This document shows positions 37,108 through 45,501 of a stretch of 64,000 bases of DNA, piece by piece (the first letter of the stretch is position 1; each line of letters starts with the position of its first letter). The notes beneath the pieces are model-generated. The model ran no database searches. It saw only the letters and a list, made by a program, of their open reading frames with translations, and was not told the origin of the DNA. Made by a program: the position numbers and the translations under genes. The stretch comes from an uncultured Olleya sp. (GTDB lineage Bacteria; Bacteroidota; Bacteroidia; Flavobacteriales; Flavobacteriaceae), in NCBI GenBank assembly GCA_947503885.1, contig CANNFD010000006.1, positions 186,001 through 250,000 on the forward strand. The letters run 5' to 3'.

Positions 37108-37176
37108 TTCCTAAACAGCATTACCTGTTCTAGGTTCGATGGGTATGATCTCAGCCGATATAGGCACCCCTTTTTT
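37108..37176 (-). ncRNA. TPP (thiamin pyrophosphate) riboswitch
   Basis: On the minus strand the conserved THI-box core is clear: GGGGTGCC (37163-37170), then GGCTGAGATCATACCC, GAACCT and AGGTAATGCTG ending in TAGGAA. This places helices P2-P5 in the usual order. It lies 118 nt upstream of the TonB receptor start. TACCTTTG at 37187-37194 is a -7 box that would start the transcript just before the aptamer. Control is probably repression by TPP. The expression platform is not clear; translation control is likely because I see no strong terminator between aptamer and gene. Confidence 0.93.
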
Positions 37177-37186
37177 GAGAACGCTG

Positions 37187-37194
37187 CAAAGGTA
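37187..37194 (-). promoter_or_regulatory. -7 box before the TPP riboswitch
   Basis: TACCTTTG on the minus strand, a match to TAnnTTTG, ~10 nt before the aptamer. No TTG at the expected -33 distance was found. Together with the riboswitch this accounts for the 312-nt gap 36991-37302. Confidence 0.55.
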
Positions 37195-37302
37195 AAGTAG
37201 AATTTGCAAATTATTATAATGAATTTGCGAATTTATATTAAAAAAATAAAGCAACAACCATTTTACATTGTAATTATACAATTATAGCATATTAAACAAG
37301 AC

Positions 37303-37710
37303 TTAATCTAAGTTTGGTTTTTTACGACGTGCTTTACGGTCTGCATTTATTTTTTTGTTTTTTAAGCGTTTTCTAATAATTGCTCTAGGAATTTTAGTTG
37401 GTTTACGCTTTGCTTGCACTTGCAAAGCGCCTTCAATAATTGATAATGCACGTTTTATTGCAATACCTTTATTTTTTAGTTGACTTCGGCTTTCGCCGCA
37501 CTGCAAAATTAAAACCTGTTCTTTGGTTAAACGACTTTCTAATTTTGATTGGATTAATTCTTTTTGTGCTTCTGTAAGTACTAAAGACTCGCTTATAGGG
37601 AATTGAAGTTCTATTTTAGTTGCTACCTTATTTACATGTTGTCCTCCACTACCCGAACTTCTTATCGCTTTTAGCTTAAATTCTTTTTCTAAAGCTGATT
37701 TATCCAACAT
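37303..37710 (-). CDS. arfB: Alternative ribosome-rescue factor ArfB (YaeJ-like)
   Basis: 135-residue class-I release-factor-like protein. 'RSSGSGGQHVNKVATKIEL' holds the GGQ peptidyl-tRNA hydrolysis motif (~22-24). The basic C-terminal tail ('RKRLKNKKINADRKARRKKP') enters the empty mRNA channel of stalled ribosomes. No codon-recognition domain is present, as expected. It begins 1 nt after the DUF4301 stop and is the last gene of the six-gene operon. Confidence 0.93.
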   Translation of the reverse strand: MLDKSALEKEFKLKAIRSSGSGGQHVNKVATKIELQFPISESLVLTEAQKELIQSKLESRLTKEQVLILQCGESRSQLKNKGIAIKRALSIIEGALQVQAKRKPTKIPRAIIRKRLKNKKINADRKARRKKPNLD

Positions 37711-37711
37711 A

Positions 37712-39265
37712 TTAAGACACTTGATGGGTTGGCTTTAATAGGTCATTTACAGTCTTAACAGGGTTAAATGTAGCCAATGGAACCTCAACAAAAATCGTGT
37801 TCCAATTAGACATACTTCCATTCCAAAGTCCGGGTAGTTCTAATGCTTTAATATCTTTACCCACCTTAGTTTTCATTGTAATAAAAGCGCTTTGGTGGTC
37901 TACAAATTTTTGTAAATCGTAAGTTTCGCCTTTATAATTTTTAATACTACAAACAAGGTCTACAGGATTAAAATGTGTGGCTTTTTTAAGAATATTTTTC
38001 TGAATTTTAGACTTTTTGTTAATCTGAGCAGACTCTACAATTTGAAGCGACAAGTTTGCGCCTTCATCCTTCACCCAATAGGGACCTCCGCCTGGTTCTC
38101 CTTCGTTTTGTACCATACCACAAACACGAATAGGTCTATCCAATTTGTCTTTTAAATAATCTATTTGATATTGTTTAGAGTATTTTTCAAATTCTGATGA
38201 GATGACAACATTCATTTTAGTAATTAAAAATTCTGCTATGTTAACAATGTCAATGTTAGACAAGTCCTCTTCATCTAACTGTTTAGCGTATTTAAAAGCT
38301 TCTTCTTTAATATCAATTAATAAACCGGCTAACATTTTTTTGGACTTAGCAACTTCTTCTTCATATTTATAAACCACTACATTATCGATGTTTTTAATAA
38401 AGATTATATCTGCATCAAATTGGTTTAAATTATCTAATAAAGCACCGTGACCTGAAGGTCTAAAATACAGTTGATTATTTTCTTCTCTAACAATTTCGTC
38501 CTTAGTTGTAACCGCAATTGTATCTGTAGCTTCTTTTTGATAAGAAAACGAAATATTAAATTTGGTTTTAGTCTTGTTTTCTACAATGTTTTGGATTCTT
38601 GTAAATTCTTTATCAAATTTGTCTTTATGTTTTTCAGAAATTGTAAAATGAAGTGTTGCTTTTCCTTTAGAAGCAACATATAAAGCTGCTTCAAATAAAT
38701 GCTCTTCAAAAGCACTTGCTAAATGCTCTTTATATTTATGAAATGGTAATAAGCCTTTTGGAAACGCACTAAAATTTAATTGGTCTTTATCAAGTATTGC
38801 TTTAGTAAAAGCATATAATTTTTCGTCATTTGTTGAATTAGCCTCTATTTTATTATTCTTTTCAAGGTATCGCATTACCTTATTATAAAACGGTAATTTT
38901 TCTATCCCAATAAAAAACAGAGACAACTCTGAGGCTTTATTTTTATTGATATAAGCATTAATACTTTCCTTACTAGGTTTGTAGTCTTTTAAAAAATCGA
39001 ATAAAAAACTGAACATTCTAGTTGCTGCACCTGATGCTGGCACAAATTTTACAATCTTTAATTCGTCTTTTTTAGAGTCGTAATTACTAATTAACTCTGA
39101 TGCTTTTATATAAGAAAACTGTTGTATACCGTCGCCAATAGTTGCTGCACGTTCTAAATTAATACTTGGCAACCCTGTTTTAAGTAGTTCTAATTGTTTT
39201 TCTACCTTTTTAAGGGTTAATCCTTTTTGTTCTATAAAATTTATGTCTGCTTGGTTAAATTGCAT
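37712..39265 (-). CDS. DUF4301 protein
   Basis: 517-residue cytosolic protein of the DUF4301 family. 'KFVPASGAATRMF' (~95-107) resembles a nucleotidyl- or sugar-phosphate-binding Gly/Ser loop. 'RPSGHGALLDNLNQFDADIIFIKNIDNV' (split ~268-281 and 284-295) and 'CGMVQNEGEPGGGPYWVKD' near 383-401 are the other strongly conserved-looking blocks, reminiscent of nucleotidyltransferase folds. Activity is unknown. It overlaps the end of the kinase gene by 11 nt. The small-molecule salvage context suggests a metabolic role. Confidence 0.83.
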   Translation of the reverse strand: MQFNQADINFIEQKGLTLKKVEKQLELLKTGLPSINLERAATIGDGIQQFSYIKASELISNYDSKKDELKIVKFVPASGAATRMFSFLFDFLKDYKPSKESINAYINKNKASELSLFFIGIEKLPFYNKVMRYLEKNNKIEANSTNDEKLYAFTKAILDKDQLNFSAFPKGLLPFHKYKEHLASAFEEHLFEAALYVASKGKATLHFTISEKHKDKFDKEFTRIQNIVENKTKTKFNISFSYQKEATDTIAVTTKDEIVREENNQLYFRPSGHGALLDNLNQFDADIIFIKNIDNVVVYKYEEEVAKSKKMLAGLLIDIKEEAFKYAKQLDEEDLSNIDIVNIAEFLITKMNVVISSEFEKYSKQYQIDYLKDKLDRPIRVCGMVQNEGEPGGGPYWVKDEGANLSLQIVESAQINKKSKIQKNILKKATHFNPVDLVCSIKNYKGETYDLQKFVDHQSAFITMKTKVGKDIKALELPGLWNGSMSNWNTIFVEVPLATFNPVKTVNDLLKPTHQVS

Positions 39266-39833
39266 CGTTATGTTTTGCTAATAATAAATCAATTTGCTTA
39301 GTGGCTATCTCAAGACGTGTTTTTTTATCTCCTTTTAATAAAACATAAGGTTTGTTATGTTTTATTAAGGCAGCTTGAAATGCATTAAACATAGCCTCTC
39401 GTTCTTCAGGTTTATCACGTAAATCATCTGCTTCCCAAGGCGTATCAATATACGTTAAAAAGTATAAATCATAAGTATTATTTAACGCGTATTTTTCTAA
39501 CAATGGGTCACATATACCGGAGTAATAGGTTTCAGAATAGACTTTAGTTTCTAATAAATCTGTATCACAAATTAAAACCGAATCTGTTTTTTTAGCCAAC
39601 TCATTTTCAAGTTTCATTTGTCCTTTTGCAATAGGCAGCAAATCGTTTGACTCGCATGTTTTACGTTGGTTATTCCATTTATCCTGAAGATAATCTCTAG
39701 CATATTCTGGCACCCAAACCGAATTATAATGGCGCGCCAAAGCTTTGGATAAGGTAGTTTTTCCGGTAGATTCTGGTCCAAACAATACTACTTTTACGCA
39801 GTTTGCCGGTTGTTGTTCAAGCTGTTTTTCCAT
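39255..39833 (-). CDS. NadR-like P-loop kinase
   Basis: 192-residue ATPase from the ATG at 39833. A longer in-frame start would run back through the permease gene and is rejected because the conserved fold begins here. The P-loop 'FGPESTGKTTLS' (~16-27), 'VPEYARDYL' (~40-48) and 'ICDTDLLETKVYSE' (~84-97) match the ribosylnicotinamide-kinase half of NadR. It overlaps the PnuC-like permease by 40 nt. The pairing of permease and kinase implies metabolic trapping of the imported vitamin, either nicotinamide riboside or, given the nearby TPP riboswitch, thiamin. Confidence 0.82.
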   Translation of the reverse strand: MEKQLEQQPANCVKVVLFGPESTGKTTLSKALARHYNSVWVPEYARDYLQDKWNNQRKTCESNDLLPIAKGQMKLENELAKKTDSVLICDTDLLETKVYSETYYSGICDPLLEKYALNNTYDLYFLTYIDTPWEADDLRDKPEEREAMFNAFQAALIKHNKPYVLLKGDKKTRLEIATKQIDLLLAKHNDAI

Positions 39834-40504
39834 TGTCTGTAAGCTAAAATAGCTAATATTAAAAATACTATATATTGGATTGCTGTAAAACCGTATCCCT
39901 TTACAAAATATAAAGGAATGGATGCTAAATTTCCAATAATCCAAAGCGTCCAGTTTTCAATCTTTTTTAATGCCATTAACCACATTGCTGCAAAAAATAT
40001 TCCGGTAGTAAAGGTGTCAATAAAAGGGGTAGCGTTTCTAAAACTCTCTAAATTTCCTGATGTTAAATTAGTATAAGCATAAGTTATGCTTTCAGAAAAA
40101 TTTAAAGTGTTTGGCATCACATTATAATATCTATAAACAATAATTACAAATATTGAAGTGAATACAAATATCCCAAATGCTTTTAACTTATCCAAAGTAT
40201 TAGTTTTGGAAATAGGAATGTGATTTTTTTTATCATCCACAACTTTAAGCCACATGTACCAACCAAAAAGACTCATTAAAGTATAGTAAATATTGATTAT
40301 TAAATCGCCATATAAATTCCATTGAGACAATAAATACACATAAATTGCAGTACTTACAATCCCTACAGGAAACACCAAAATGTTTTCTTTTTTAGCAAAC
40401 CAAACACTTGCTATACCAAAGGAAGCTGCAATACACTCTAAAACAATATTTATTGTTGAAGCAGTTTTATAGGGTTCTAAAAAAAAATTGATAATACTAT
40501 CCAA
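39794..40504 (-). CDS. PnuC/PnuT family vitamin permease
   Basis: 236-residue membrane protein with seven or eight hydrophobic segments. The 'WFAKKENILVFPVGIVSTAIYVYLL' region (~38-62 in two blocks) and 'NIYYTLMSLFGWYMW' (~72-86) are typical of PnuC transporters, which move vitamins by facilitated diffusion. The start is TTG at 40504 inside the end of the GGGPS gene (8-nt overlap); no ATG is closer. In Bacteroidota a PnuC relative named PnuT is linked to thiamin through TPP riboswitches, and one lies ~2.6 kb away, so thiamin is the leading substrate guess. Confidence 0.85.
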   Translation of the reverse strand: MDSIINFFLEPYKTASTINIVLECIAASFGIASVWFAKKENILVFPVGIVSTAIYVYLLSQWNLYGDLIINIYYTLMSLFGWYMWLKVVDDKKNHIPISKTNTLDKLKAFGIFVFTSIFVIIVYRYYNVMPNTLNFSESITYAYTNLTSGNLESFRNATPFIDTFTTGIFFAAMWLMALKKIENWTLWIIGNLASIPLYFVKGYGFTAIQYIVFLILAILAYRQWKNSLNNNRQTA

Positions 40505-41231
40505 TTTTGGTCTTTTTTATTTGGTTAAAAAAATCTTGATCTTCCTCAAAAGCAGTTCCGATAACCACTAGGTCTGCACCAGCATTATAAGCATCTACTA
40601 ATTGTTTTTTACTTCTAATTCCGCCTCCTACAATTAAAGGGATTGTTAAATCTTGTTTAACAGCAGTAATCATTGCTAATGGTACAGGATGTAATGCGCC
40701 ACTACCAGCTTCAAGATAAATTAATTTTTTACCAAGTAACTCGCCAGCTTTTGCAGTATCAGCCACTAATTGATGTAATACGTTAGATATGGGCTGCGTT
40801 TTAGTTACTTTTTGCACCGCTGTTTCTTTTCCGTTTTCAATCAAAATATAACCTGTAGGGATAACCTCCAAGTTTGTGGGTTTTAAATACGATACTGCTT
40901 CAATTTGTTTTTCTATTAAATACTTAGGATTACGTCCAGAAATTAAGGATAAAAATAAAATAGCATCAGCATCTTTTGAGATTTGAGTGACATCTCCAGG
41001 AAACAGCACAATAGGTAAATCTGTTAAAGATTTTAATTTAAAAACTAGATGCTGTGTGACCTCTACCTGCACTTCACTACCTCCAACAAATATGTGAGTC
41101 GCTATTGATTTATGGACATTATCTATAAATTGCGATGTTAAATCTATATCAAACTTATCAGGATCAATTAAGATTGCTAATAGTTTTTTTGATTCCGCTT
41201 TTGCGGAAAGTATGTCGTTGTAAACAGTCAT
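40497..41231 (-). CDS. Geranylgeranylglyceryl phosphate synthase family (PcrB/GGGPS-like)
   Basis: 244-residue TIM-barrel prenyltransferase. 'LAILIDPDKFD' (~19-29), 'FVGGSEVQ' (~47-54), 'YLEAGSGALHPVP' (~167-179) and 'IVGGGIRSKKQL' (~196-207) are the G1P- and phosphate-binding blocks. Archaeal and some Bacteroidota enzymes join a polyprenyl diphosphate to glycerol-1-phosphate; the chain length here is unknown. The start is ATG 41231, whose A overlaps the last base of the upstream stop codon (TAATG coupling). An in-frame start 7 codons earlier is inside the sfp gene. Confidence 0.88.
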   Translation of the reverse strand: MTVYNDILSAKAESKKLLAILIDPDKFDIDLTSQFIDNVHKSIATHIFVGGSEVQVEVTQHLVFKLKSLTDLPIVLFPGDVTQISKDADAILFLSLISGRNPKYLIEKQIEAVSYLKPTNLEVIPTGYILIENGKETAVQKVTKTQPISNVLHQLVADTAKAGELLGKKLIYLEAGSGALHPVPLAMITAVKQDLTIPLIVGGGIRSKKQLVDAYNAGADLVVIGTAFEEDQDFFNQIKKTKIG

Positions 41232-41857
41232 TATTCTATAACATAAGCACAAGTATAACCTTCAAACTCTAAATAATTAGCATTGTAGCGTTTTTTTAAT
41301 CCTTGATAATCAATCCAACACACAGTTTGAAAATCACTAATAGTAAACGGAATTACTAAAAAATGTTCTCTAAATAGCATTCCAGGCGTAGCAAACAACT
41401 TATATAAAGACTCCTTTATCCCCCAAATAACAGTTAATTTATTAATATAATCTGACGCCTTTTTATCTAAGTAATCAAACTCATAATCAACAAACTTTTT
41501 AGCTATAACCTTTATTTTATCACGTTGCTTTTCTATATCAATCCCTACTTCATTATCACTAACAATCACACCAGAAAACGTAAAACTATGGGTTATAGAG
41601 ATATGCTTACCATCTTTTAAATGGGGTTTTCCATTAGCATCATAAAACAAATCTTGGTCAGTATAACCAAATTCATGCAACAAATGACGGACACTTAAAA
41701 ACCCTCGTTGATGTAGCTCACTTTTCATTCCTAAAACACGAGACAAGCTTTCAGGTTTTAGATCTAAAGTCTTCATTAAGTGGTCATAAGACTCTTCAAT
41801 CTTCCATATTTTAACAGTAGTTTGTGAGTTAGGGGTAATGGTTTTATATAGAGGCAT
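41231..41857 (-). CDS. 4'-phosphopantetheinyl transferase (Sfp type)
   Basis: 208-residue enzyme that attaches the CoA-derived arm to carrier proteins. The metal-binding 'GIDIEKQRDKI' lies near 103-113 and 'VIWGIKESLYKLF' near 143-155, the WxxKEA-like signature with Ser after Glu. 'HLKDGKHISITHS' precedes them. Which carrier protein it serves is not evident: no NRPS or PKS genes are in the window, so the fatty-acid carrier is possible. It is the first gene of the operon that runs down to arfB. Confidence 0.9.
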   Translation of the reverse strand: MPLYKTITPNSQTTVKIWKIEESYDHLMKTLDLKPESLSRVLGMKSELHQRGFLSVRHLLHEFGYTDQDLFYDANGKPHLKDGKHISITHSFTFSGVIVSDNEVGIDIEKQRDKIKVIAKKFVDYEFDYLDKKASDYINKLTVIWGIKESLYKLFATPGMLFREHFLVIPFTISDFQTVCWIDYQGLKKRYNANYLEFEGYTCAYVIE

Positions 41858-41880
41858 TTAATATTCTAAAATCTATTAGT

Positions 41881-41888
41881 TATCTTTG
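41881..41888 (+). promoter_or_regulatory. -7 box of ahcY
   Basis: TATCTTTG, a match to TAnnTTTG, 102 nt before the ahcY ATG. It implies a long, structured leader. Confidence 0.55.
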
Positions 41889-41896
41889 CATCGCCT

Positions 41897-41961
41897 AAGA
41901 CGAATTACACTTTTTTGTTAAGCGAATTTAACCATTTTAAGTGCTAATTCCCAAAGGTCTT
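41897..41961 (+). promoter_or_regulatory. Folded leader of ahcY, candidate cis-regulatory RNA
   Basis: An 11-bp stem with one bulged C (41902-41912 with 41939-41950) around a 26-nt loop, extended across an internal loop by 5 bp (41897-41901 with 41957-41961). It ends ~28 nt before the ATG. It does not match any S-adenosylmethionine or S-adenosylhomocysteine riboswitch that I can recall. Confidence 0.4.
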
Positions 41962-41989
41962 TAATTTATAAAATAAAGAGATAAATAAT

Positions 41990-43306
41990 ATGAGTACAAA
42001 AAACGTTGCTTACGTACCTAACAAGGTAAAAGACATGTCGCTTGCGGCTTGGGGAAGAAAAGAAATTAATTTAGCTGAAGCAGAGATGCCAGGCTTAATG
42101 AGTTTACGTGAAGAATATAAAAACGAACAACCTTTAAAAGGAGCACGTATTGCTGGATGTTTACACATGACTATCCAAACTGCTGTTTTAATTGAAACAT
42201 TACAAGCTTTAGGTGCAGAAGTAACATGGAGCTCTTGTAATATATTCTCTACTCAAGATCAAGCTGCTGCTGCAATTGCTGCTACAGGTACCGCTGTATA
42301 TGCTTGGAAAGACATGACAGAAGAAGAGTTTGACTGGTGTATAGAACAAACCTTGTTTTTTGGTGAAGACCGCAAGCCTTTAAATATGATTTTAGATGAT
42401 GGTGGGGATTTAACTAATATGGTGTTAGACAAATACCCAGAATTATCTGCAGGAATTAAAGGATTATCTGAAGAGACTACAACTGGTGTACATAGATTAT
42501 ATGAGCGTGTTAAAAATGGTACTTTAACAATGCCAGCTATTAACGTTAATGACTCTGTAACTAAGTCTAAATTTGACAACAAATACGGATGTAAAGAATC
42601 TGCTGTAGATGCAATACGTCGTGCAACAGATATTATGTTAGCTGGTAAACGTGTAACTGTTTGTGGATATGGAGATGTTGGTAAAGGTACAGCAGCCTCT
42701 TTTAAAGGAGCAGGAAGTATAGTTACTGTTACAGAGATTGATCCTATTTGCGCATTACAAGCTGCAATGGATGGTTTTGAAGTGAAAAAATTAGAAACTG
42801 TTGTTGGAAATTCTGATATCATTATCACAACTACAGGAAACAAAGACATAGTACGCGCAGAGCATTTTGAAGCAATGAAAGACAAAGTTATTGTTGCTAA
42901 TATTGGTCACTTTGATAACGAGATCCAAGTAGGATGGTTAAACGAGAAGCACGGTCATACTAAAGATACTATTAAGCCTCAAGTTGATAAATATAACATT
43001 AACGGTAAAGATATAATCTTACTTGCCGAAGGACGTTTAGTAAACTTAGGTTGTGCAACAGGACACCCTAGTTTTGTAATGAGTAACTCATTTACTAACC
43101 AAACGTTAGCGCAAATTGAACTTTGGAAAAACAGCGATAAGTATGAAAACGACGTGTATATGTTACCAAAACATTTAGACGAAAAAGTAGCTAAATTACA
43201 CTTAGAAAAAATTGGTGTTGAGCTTACTGAGTTAGCAGATTACCAAGCTGATTATATTGGTGTTAAAGTAGAAGGACCATACAAGCCTGAGCATTACAGA
43301 TACTAA
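41990..43306 (+). CDS. ahcY: Adenosylhomocysteinase
   Basis: 438-residue NAD-bound enzyme that splits S-adenosylhomocysteine into adenosine and homocysteine and so keeps methylation going. '[20 protein letters not shown]' (52-71) and '[17 protein letters not shown]' (81-97) are the substrate-binding blocks. '[11 protein letters not shown]' (225-235) is the NAD loop. The C-terminal '[22 protein letters not shown]' completes the partner's NAD site. Normal length, single gene, closed by a strong terminator. Confidence 0.97.
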   Translation: MSTKNVAYVPNKVKDMSLAAWGRKEINLAEAEMPGLMSLREEYKNEQPLKGARIAGCLHMTIQTAVLIETLQALGAEVTWSSCNIFSTQDQAAAAIAATGTAVYAWKDMTEEEFDWCIEQTLFFGEDRKPLNMILDDGGDLTNMVLDKYPELSAGIKGLSEETTTGVHRLYERVKNGTLTMPAINVNDSVTKSKFDNKYGCKESAVDAIRRATDIMLAGKRVTVCGYGDVGKGTAASFKGAGSIVTVTEIDPICALQAAMDGFEVKKLETVVGNSDIIITTTGNKDIVRAEHFEAMKDKVIVANIGHFDNEIQVGWLNEKHGHTKDTIKPQVDKYNINGKDIILLAEGRLVNLGCATGHPSFVMSNSFTNQTLAQIELWKNSDKYENDVYMLPKHLDEKVAKLHLEKIGVELTELADYQADYIGVKVEGPYKPEHYRY

Positions 43307-43350
43307 TAATTAACATTATGCTAGACTAGTTTCGGCATCTTATTATATAC

Positions 43351-43380
43351 AAAATCCCAAACAGCAATGTTTGGGATTTT
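43351..43380 (+). terminator. Rho-independent terminator of ahcY
   Basis: A perfect 13-bp stem (43351-43363 with 43368-43380) around a GCAA tetraloop, followed by A/T-rich sequence. Confidence 0.85.
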
Positions 43381-43431
43381 ATTTTTTAAAGCAATTAGTT
43401 TATTACCTTCACCAAATAAAAATTTTTTTTT

Positions 43432-43896
43432 ATGAATTTAATTAAATTAGATTTAGCGATTAATAATCTAGAGTCACATATTGACAATCATACTTTTACT
43501 AATCCTAAAGTTTCTAAAAGCAATATCGCTTGGCATATAGATCATAGCCTTAAAGTTATTAATAATGTGATTGTTGCACTCCAAAAATCTAATCCTTCTA
43601 CCTTTAAAAATAATTTTAGTTTTTTAGGTAAAACATTCTTCATGCTTGGCTTTTTTCCTAGAGGAAAAGCAAAAGCACCTAAACAAGTAAAACCACCCGA
43701 AACTATTTTAAAAGAGGATCTTATCAAACAAATACAATTAGCCAGAACTAATATAAAAAGCATACCTGTTTTAGATAAAGACGCCTATTTTAAGCATCCA
43801 CTATTTGGAGACATTAACAAAAAAAGAATACCACGTTTTTTACAAATGCATACTAATCATCATTTAAAGATTATTAGGGATATTAAAACAAAATAA
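43432..43896 (+). CDS. DUF1569 (DinB-like four-helix) protein
   Basis: 154-residue protein of the DUF1569/DinB_2-like four-helix bundle family. His residues for a metal site lie in 'NIAWHIDHSLKV' (~31-42) and 'FLQMHTNHHLKIIRD' (~136-150). 'YFKHPLFGDINKKR' is the conserved middle block. Such proteins are metal-binding thiol-transferase relatives, with the exact reaction unknown. It stands alone, convergent with the 3-hydroxybutyrate dehydrogenase gene. Confidence 0.8.
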   Translation: MNLIKLDLAINNLESHIDNHTFTNPKVSKSNIAWHIDHSLKVINNVIVALQKSNPSTFKNNFSFLGKTFFMLGFFPRGKAKAPKQVKPPETILKEDLIKQIQLARTNIKSIPVLDKDAYFKHPLFGDINKKRIPRFLQMHTNHHLKIIRDIKTK

Positions 43897-43944
43897 AAAT
43901 GCCCTTCATCTCTGAAAGGCATTATACTAAATTATTAGTTATTG

Positions 43945-44715
43945 TTATTGTGCACTCCAACCTCCGTCTAAAACAAAGGAAGAACCTGTTATAGTTGTGG
44001 AGCCATCTTTAGCTAATAATATTGCCATATTTGCAATAGCATCTAAAGGCACAAACTGTTTAACTGCTTGTTTTTTTAGCATCACTTTTTCTACAACCTC
44101 ATCATCTGTCATATTATGTGCTTTAGCTTGGTCTTTAATTTGACCTTCTACTAAAGGCGTTTTTACATAACCAGGACAAATTGCATTACAGGTAATATTA
44201 AATGGTGCACCTTCCAAGGCTAATACTTTAGTCATCCCAATCACACCATGCTTTGCGGTAACGTAAGCCGATTTAAACTCGGATGCTCTTAGTCCATGAA
44301 CAGAAGACACATTAATAATTCTGCCAAATTTTTGCTTTTTCATTTGTTTCCAAACTGCTTTAGACGCATAGAAAACAGCATTCATATTTATAGCAATTAT
44401 GTTTTGGTATTTATTATTTGGAAAATCTTCAATTGGTGATACAAATTGGATGCCTGCATTATTTACTAAGACATGTAACGCTCCAAAGGTTTTAATAGTT
44501 TGTTTAACTAAGTTTTCAATAGCATCAGATTGCAATAAATTAGCATCAGAAAAAGCTACTTTTACATTGTGCTTTTCTCCTACTTGATTAGCAATTTCTG
44601 CTCCATTAGTCTCTAAGCCATGAAACATTATATTATAGCCTTCTTTTGCAAATTGATGTGCAATTCCTAAACCAATTCCGCTTGTACTTCCTGTAATTAG
44701 AACTATTTTATTCAT
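43945..44715 (-). CDS. bdhA: 3-hydroxybutyrate dehydrogenase
   Basis: 256-residue SDR that interconverts 3-hydroxybutyrate and acetoacetate with NAD. The NAD loop is 'TGSTSGIG' (8-15), then 'NNAGIQFVSPIEDFP' (85-99). The catalytic set is Ser138, Tyr151 and Lys155 in 'SAYVTAKHG'. 'AICPGYVKTPLVEGQI' (~178-193) and the 'DGGWSAQ' end match known 3-hydroxybutyrate dehydrogenases closely, more than generic SDRs. It overlaps the upstream hydrolase gene by 8 nt and is the last gene of the catabolic locus. Confidence 0.88.
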   Translation of the reverse strand: MNKIVLITGSTSGIGLGIAHQFAKEGYNIMFHGLETNGAEIANQVGEKHNVKVAFSDANLLQSDAIENLVKQTIKTFGALHVLVNNAGIQFVSPIEDFPNNKYQNIIAINMNAVFYASKAVWKQMKKQKFGRIINVSSVHGLRASEFKSAYVTAKHGVIGMTKVLALEGAPFNITCNAICPGYVKTPLVEGQIKDQAKAHNMTDDEVVEKVMLKKQAVKQFVPLDAIANMAILLAKDGSTTITGSSFVLDGGWSAQ

Positions 44716-45490
44716 CTTCTAAAAAATTTTCTAGTGCTTGATTAAACGCTTCTGGTTGGTCTATAACTACACCATGTCTAGAGTTATAAATAACCGCTAG
44801 TTTTGCATTTTGCATTCTATTAACATACTCTTTTTTAAAAGTAATTGGCGTATAATCCATATCTGATGCTACGACAAGTGTTCTTGTTTTTATAGCTTTT
44901 ATTTTGTCTCCGATACCCCATGACATTAAAGTCTCAAAAGACTTGTAATATGCATTATAATCGTTGTTTTTACAACGGGTTTCAAATTGGTTTCTTAACT
45001 CTATTTGATGGTCTTCAGGAAACATATTAAACGATATCTGTTTAGCTAATGGTTCTAGACCTTTAGTTTCCAAAAACTCTATTCTACTATTTAATAGATC
45101 TTCTCCAATTTTACCCATATCATTAAAATCCGGTCCACTATTTACAATAACCAAATTATCCAAATATTCTGGATAGGTTACCGCCATTTGAAAAGCAATT
45201 GCGCCTCCCATTGAAAAACCCACGACTGTAACTTTTTTAATGCTTAATTGATCTAAAAGCTGTTTAACATCTTCAACCATTAAATGGACACCGTAATCCT
45301 CTAGTGGTTTTGAAGAGTTTCCATGACCTCTTAAATCTAAAGTAATAACGCGGTGTTTTTTGGAAAAGAAAGGGACTTGTGCGTCCCAATCTTTTTTAGT
45401 GGATCCTAATCCATGAAGCAATAGAAGCACCTCTCCTTCTCCATAATCTTGATAGTCAAGTTCTATAGTATTAACTTGTATTTTTGACAT
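44708..45490 (-). CDS. Alpha/beta hydrolase, cytosolic
   Basis: 260-residue serine hydrolase without signal peptide. The oxyanion block 'LLLHGLGSTKKDW' (~23-35) and the nucleophile elbow 'GFSMGG' (Ser93) are clear. The acid is likely in 'VVASDMDYTP' and the His in 'YNSRHGVVIDQPE'. It is placed between the TonB receptor (11 nt upstream) and 3-hydroxybutyrate dehydrogenase (8-nt overlap), so an intracellular ester or oligomer hydrolase that feeds the dehydrogenase is a reasonable inference. Confidence 0.87.
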   Translation of the reverse strand: MSKIQVNTIELDYQDYGEGEVLLLLHGLGSTKKDWDAQVPFFSKKHRVITLDLRGHGNSSKPLEDYGVHLMVEDVKQLLDQLSIKKVTVVGFSMGGAIAFQMAVTYPEYLDNLVIVNSGPDFNDMGKIGEDLLNSRIEFLETKGLEPLAKQISFNMFPEDHQIELRNQFETRCKNNDYNAYYKSFETLMSWGIGDKIKAIKTRTLVVASDMDYTPITFKKEYVNRMQNAKLAVIYNSRHGVVIDQPEAFNQALENFLEDE

Positions 45491-45501
45491 GGCTTAGAAG
45501 C

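Noticed and set aside
37081-37200. tRNA-like GGTTCGA sequence near 37132
   Set aside because: Part of the TPP riboswitch; no cloverleaf can be drawn.
39255-39944. Longer start for the NadR-like kinase at 39944
   Set aside because: The extra 37 residues are a shadow of the PnuC-like permease frame and precede the conserved P-loop domain without similarity to it.
41195-41215. TTCCGC...GCGGAA palindrome resembling a REP-like repeat
   Set aside because: It falls inside the GGGPS reading frame and codes for ordinary residues near the N-terminus. A repeat-derived origin is possible but not supported by a second copy in the window.
42259-42885. 208-codon open frame on the minus strand
   Set aside because: Antisense to ahcY; no family resemblance.
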